Positions 17,232 to 20,274 of a DNA stretch of 20,274 nt are shown one piece after another. Where the stretch lies: the NCBI GenBank assembly GCA_041642635.1, contig JBEPWB010000018.1:1-20274 (forward strand), given 5' to 3'. The position numbers and the translations under genes were made by a program. Positions within the stretch are counted from its first letter, which is position 1, and each line of letters opens with the position of its first letter. Source of the DNA: JAAZVM01 sp041642635 (GTDB lineage Bacteria > Patescibacteriota > Gracilibacteria > BD1-5 > UBA6164). The notes under the pieces were generated by a model. It was not told the origin of the DNA. It worked only from the letters and a program-made list of their open reading frames with translations, and did no database searches.

Positions 17232-18272
17232 TTATTTTTGTAGCATATAAAATATTACTCAAAAAGTAGAAAAAATTATTCAAATAAGCCATAATCTAAA
17301 TACTACATTTTCTTCACTCCATCAAATCGCTTCTAAATGATGGTGAAATGGAGCTATTTTGAAAACTTTTTTACCTTTTCTTAATTTTTTACTAGTTAAT
17401 TGAATTATTACTGAAAGTGTTTCGAATATAAATATTGCTCAAACTATAAACAATATAAATATTGTATTTGTAATCATTGCCATTATTCATAAATTTGCAC
17501 CGAGCGCGAGACTTCAAACATCTCACATATAAAATTTTGCGGGTTTTACATTGTACCACAAAAAAGCTACTAATGCTCAAATAATTGTGATACAAAGTGT
17601 TGATAATAAAAACATTCACTGATCATATGTTATATAAGCATAGACACTGTATGCAAACAATAATAATCCTCAAGCTAATCAATCCAATCAATCTGTAATA
17701 TTTACACTGTTAGCTGAAGCTATTATTACAAATATGAATAATGGAATAAAATATAATCCTAGAGTTAATCAATCAAATAATCATAAATTTAATCAAACAT
17801 TTCACCAGTCTAGTTTGAAATAAAACCATAAAGAACCAAGAAGTGCAAATAAAATTAACCAAATCATTTTGAATTTTGCAGATAATCATTTTGTTCTTCA
17901 AATTCATTTTATATTCATATAATCGTCTATCATTCACAAAAATCAAACTGAAAAAAGTGTAAATAGTGATAAATATGTTTCTCTCTGGTTGAATAAACTA
18001 TTATTAATTATTCCTAACTGTTGAAAAATAATACTAATTATTACCATTAAAAATGTAATTATAAGAATTATTGCTCATCACATTGTTGGTGTTCATGATT
18101 TTTTCTTGTGCAGTTTTAAAAATTCTATTGCTTTTCAAACTGTTGCTTCTTCTCTTATTTTTTTTCATAATTTAAAATTAACCAAAAAATTTATAAAATA
18201 TGGCATTACAATTATTCAAATAACAAATGTTGTTATACCAAAAGAAAACATCAATACTAAATATGAGCTCAT
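17232..18272 (-). CDS. mraY: Phospho-N-acetylmuramoyl-pentapeptide transferase MraY
   Basis: 346 residues, multi-pass membrane enzyme that makes lipid I by moving phospho-MurNAc-pentapeptide onto undecaprenyl phosphate, the first membrane step of peptidoglycan synthesis. Signatures in order: KKSGTPTMGGAII near residues 58-70; GMIDDYMN with the paired catalytic Asp; NSVNITDGLDGLAGG; KPAKFYMGDVGSLALGA with the metal-binding Asp; and FKIAPFHHHLEAIGWSE with the HHH loop. About ten hydrophobic helices are present. Gly is mostly UGA with some GGT/GGA. It is followed 3 bases later by the RNHCP gene and is separated from the usual mur/fts cluster. The ATG yields a short start before the first helix. 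Confidence 0.95.
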
Positions 18273-18335
18273 TTTTGAAAACTTAAAAAATACTAAAAAA
18301 TAGTTTATAAAAAAGTCTAACTTTTACAAGTTTAC

Positions 18336-18363
18336 TTTACAAAAATAAATTAAACACTAGAAT
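18336..18363 (+). promoter_or_regulatory. Possible promoter of the nucleosidase operon
   Basis: TTTACA (18336-18341), 16 bases, TAGAAT (18358-18363), in the 123-base divergent gap from mraY, 32 bases before the ATG. Confidence 0.4.
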
Positions 18364-18395
18364 AAAAATCATTATTATTTTTATAAAAAAATTCG

Positions 18396-19085
18396 ATGGA
18401 ATTAACAAAAGCTATAATTACAGCGATGAAAGAAGAAGCTGATTTGATTATTAAAAAATTTGATTTAAAAGAAGAAAAATCGCTAAAAAATATTACTATA
18501 TATGAATGAAAAAGAGAAAATAACGAAGGAGAACCAGAAAAAATAATTCTTATATTATCATGAATTTGAAAAATTCAGTCAACAATTGCAACAACTTATT
18601 TGTTTGAAAATTATGTTGTTGATAAACTTGTAAATATCTGAATTGCTTGAAGCTTAGATGATTTGGACGCAAAAGTATGAGATGTTTATCTTCCAAATAC
18701 TTTTATTCAACATGATATGTATTTGCCTTTTGATTGAGAACATTTAGATTATGCTAAAAAACCAATTTTTTTGAATTATGCGGTTTGAGAAAATATAGAT
18801 TTAACAAAATTTGGACTTATTTTGAATTGAGTTTGTTTAACTTGAGATCAATTTATTGATAATGAAGAAAAATTAGAAGAGCTAAAAAATAATTTTGCTT
18901 GAGATATTTGTGAAATGGAAGCTTTTTGAGTATTGTCAGTAGCTCGTGAATATGATGCTCTTGATAAATGTGTTGTAATAAAAGCTATTTCTGATTGAGC
19001 AGATAATGAAGCTAAAAGTGAACATATGAATAATCTTGATTTTGCTATGGAAAATAGTATTTGAGTATTAGAAATTGTTTTATAA
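18396..19085 (+). CDS. mtnN: MTA/SAH nucleosidase (Pfs/MTAN family)
   Basis: 229 residues, matching the family. It would hydrolyse 5'-methylthioadenosine and S-adenosylhomocysteine to adenine and a thioribosyl product, clearing by-products of SAM-dependent reactions. The equivalents of the three E. coli catalytic residues are present: Glu in AMKEEAD near the N-terminus, Glu in CEMEAFGVL, and Asp in KAISDGAD. NIGIAGSLD is the nucleoside-binding turn. The family also includes other purine nucleoside phosphorylases, so the exact substrate is inferred. The stop is followed after one base by the ATG of the next gene, so the two form an operon. Gly is mostly UGA. Confidence 0.88.
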
Positions 19086-19086
19086 C

Positions 19087-19623
19087 ATGTTTGATAGATA
19101 TTTAAATATATATATGGAAAATCCAGTGCCTCAGTCTATAGGACTTTTGGCATTGATTCTCACAATAATAGCTTTTACATCAAAAAAAGATAATCTATTT
19201 CTTTTATTTATGATAATGGCTTCATTTTTTTGGTGAATTCATTTTATGTTTTTATCATTATTTCCAGCAGCTTTTATTAATTTTTTTGATACTTTTAAAA
19301 ATTATTTAGCTTATAAATATAAACAAAATAAAAAATTTTTTATTTTTTTAATTATATCATATATTATAATATGATTTTTTACTATTGATGTAGATAATTT
19401 TTTTAGTTTTATTCCTATTTTTAATTCTATATTGTCTGTTTTTTTGATATTTTATTTTAGAGGTATAAAACTAAAATTATGATTTATATTCATAGTTAGC
19501 ATGTGGTTTATTTATAATTATTTTTGAGATTCTATAGCTTGAATGTTGAGCGATATGATATTATTTGTTTCTTGATGGTTAGGAATATATAAAATTAATA
19601 AATCAAAAAAAGCTAGATTTTAA
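19087..19623 (+). CDS. YgjV-like inner-membrane protein
   Basis: 178 residues, almost wholly hydrophobic with about six membrane segments separated by short Lys-rich loops. PQSIGLLALILTII at the start, FFWGIHFMFLS in the second or third helix and a following Ala-Ala match the layout of the YgjV family, whose function is not known to me. An alternative ATG at about 19114 (MENPVPQS) would give a shorter protein; the first ATG is kept because it directly follows the nucleosidase stop. Co-transcription is certain from spacing, functional coupling is not. Gly is mostly UGA. Confidence 0.75.
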
Positions 19624-19639
19624 AAATCTAGCTTTTTTT
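19605..19639. terminator. Shared bidirectional terminator
   Basis: AAAGCTAGATT/AATCTAGCTTT stem (19605-19620 with 19624-19639) with a 3-base loop. It contains the YgjV-like gene's stop and touches the stop of the convergent reductase at 19638. Confidence 0.85.
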
Positions 19640-20274
19640 AGTATTTTTCAGTGTGAATATTATTTTCTTCAAATCATAAATCTATTAAACTTTGTTTTGC
19701 AGAATCTATCATAACTGGTATTCAGCATATATAAAATTCTTCAAAATTTTTAATTTCTTCATTTTTTAAAAAATCTGTAACATATCAGTGATTATATTCT
19801 ATATTTTTTTCGCTACTTGTATAAATTTCATAATCAAAATTATTATATTTTTGTTTTAATTCAGTTAGTTCGTCCAAATAAAATAAATCACTACTTTTTC
19901 TTGAACCAAAAATTATTTTAAACTTTGTATCTGGATTATCTTGAATTCCTCCTATTATTTGATTATAAAGTGGAACAAAACCAGTTCAAGTTCAAATAAA
20001 TAATTTATTTTTGTTATTATTTTGTAGCACAAAATGTCCTGCAGGACCAACTCATTTTATTTTTTCTCAAATATTTAATTCACATAAAAATTTACTTCAT
20101 CATCTTCATCATTCTGATTCTAGCCACTTTTTTATGATTAATGTAATATTTTTTCAATCATTTTTTAGTATTGAATATGCTCTTCATCAAACATTTATCA
20201 AAAAAGTTATAAATTGTCAGTTTTTAAAGATTATTTCTTTTTCTGCTTCAAAAGTAAGTTCATAAATATTATGA
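19638..20274 (-). CDS. Ferredoxin-NADP reductase-like flavoprotein, N-terminus cut by window edge
   Basis: 212 codons are visible; the start lies beyond the window. The order fits the FNR family: NGQFITFLI and GRAYSIL (the Arg-x-Tyr-Ser flavin-binding motif, about residues 29-35 of the visible part), GGRGGSKFL, the VGPAGHFVL strand, the nucleotide-binding LFIGTGTGFVPLYNQI, KIIFGSRKSSDLFYLDEL, and FYICGIPVMIDSAKQSL near the C-terminus. The last contains the Cys-Gly-x-Pro of NAD(P)H-binding domains. It would move electrons between NAD(P)H and a partner via FAD; the partner is unknown and no ferredoxin gene is in view. It ends with a Tyr, as many FNR proteins do. Gly is mostly UGA, including those in the flavin and nucleotide loops. 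Confidence 0.88.

Noticed and set aside
16923..17243. Plus-strand Phe-rich reading frame of 106 codons
   Set aside because: Antisense of the RNHCP gene, whose Cys motifs make that strand the real one.
17392..17619. Minus-strand reading frame of 75 codons
   Set aside because: It overlaps mraY in another frame on the same strand; MraY motifs run through the region.
1..20274. CRISPR array, tRNA, rRNA or insertion sequence
   Set aside because: No regularly spaced direct repeats, no cloverleaf with CCA-type arms, and no transposase motifs or terminal repeats were found by eye.

Overview
Organism. The window is about 20 kb of very AT-rich, gene-dense bacterial DNA that makes sense only if UGA is read as glycine (translation table 25). 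With TGA as stop, almost every gene breaks into short pieces. With TGA as Gly, full-length, recognisable families appear, and nearly all genes end in TAA (one in TAG). UGA-Gly decoding is known from the Absconditabacteria (SR1) and Gracilibacteria (BD1-5) of the Patescibacteria/CPR. The rarity of CGN arginine codons (no CGA or CGC, two CGG, about eight CGT by eye) and the possible CGG=Trp reading discussed below lean towards Absconditabacteria.

Layout. Bases 1-917 (minus): a cut secreted protein behind an RsuA-type 16S rRNA pseudouridine synthase. Bases 1006-2334 (plus): csrA, a small protein with an SSB-like tail, and a conserved Cys-containing membrane protein. Bases 2358-7209 (minus): an RNB-domain ribonuclease, TatD, a membrane-anchored protein and UvrC. 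Bases 7354-8601 (plus): a lipoprotein. Bases 8632-9315 (minus): a PH-like membrane protein. Bases 9456-10745 (plus): a YiiX/NlpC-P60-like cysteine peptidase. Bases 10771-11565 (minus): exonuclease III. Bases 11730-15409 (plus): grpE, then two paralogous secreted 3D-domain proteins with peptidoglycan-binding repeats. Bases 15430-18272 (minus): tilS, an unrecognised gene at 16519-16842, an RNHCP protein and mraY. Bases 18396-19623 (plus): an MTA/SAH nucleosidase and a YgjV-like membrane protein. Bases 19638-20274 (minus): a cut ferredoxin-NADP-reductase-like gene.

Functions. Most genes are small-genome housekeeping: RNA modification and decay, DNA repair (UvrC, ExoIII, TatD), protein folding (GrpE) and tRNA-Ile modification (TilS). 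There is also a clear envelope theme: MraY, two 3D/peptidoglycan-binding proteins, a lipoprotein and a YiiX-like peptidase. No rRNA, tRNA, CRISPR array, transposase or integrase is visible. No intergenic gap exceeds about 175 bases, and all five convergent gene pairs share a single hairpin that overlaps or touches stop codons.

Worth a second look. (1) The only two in-frame CGG codons sit where Trp fits well; in one, remembered homologues have Trp in a Tyr-Trp-Cys-Pro motif. (2) csrA and the unknown gene at 16519-16842 are the only complete genes without UGA-Gly codons, and the only ones with strong Shine-Dalgarno sites, which also look like CsrA sites. (3) A 96-residue protein carries an SSB-type DIPF tail on a body too short for a normal SSB.
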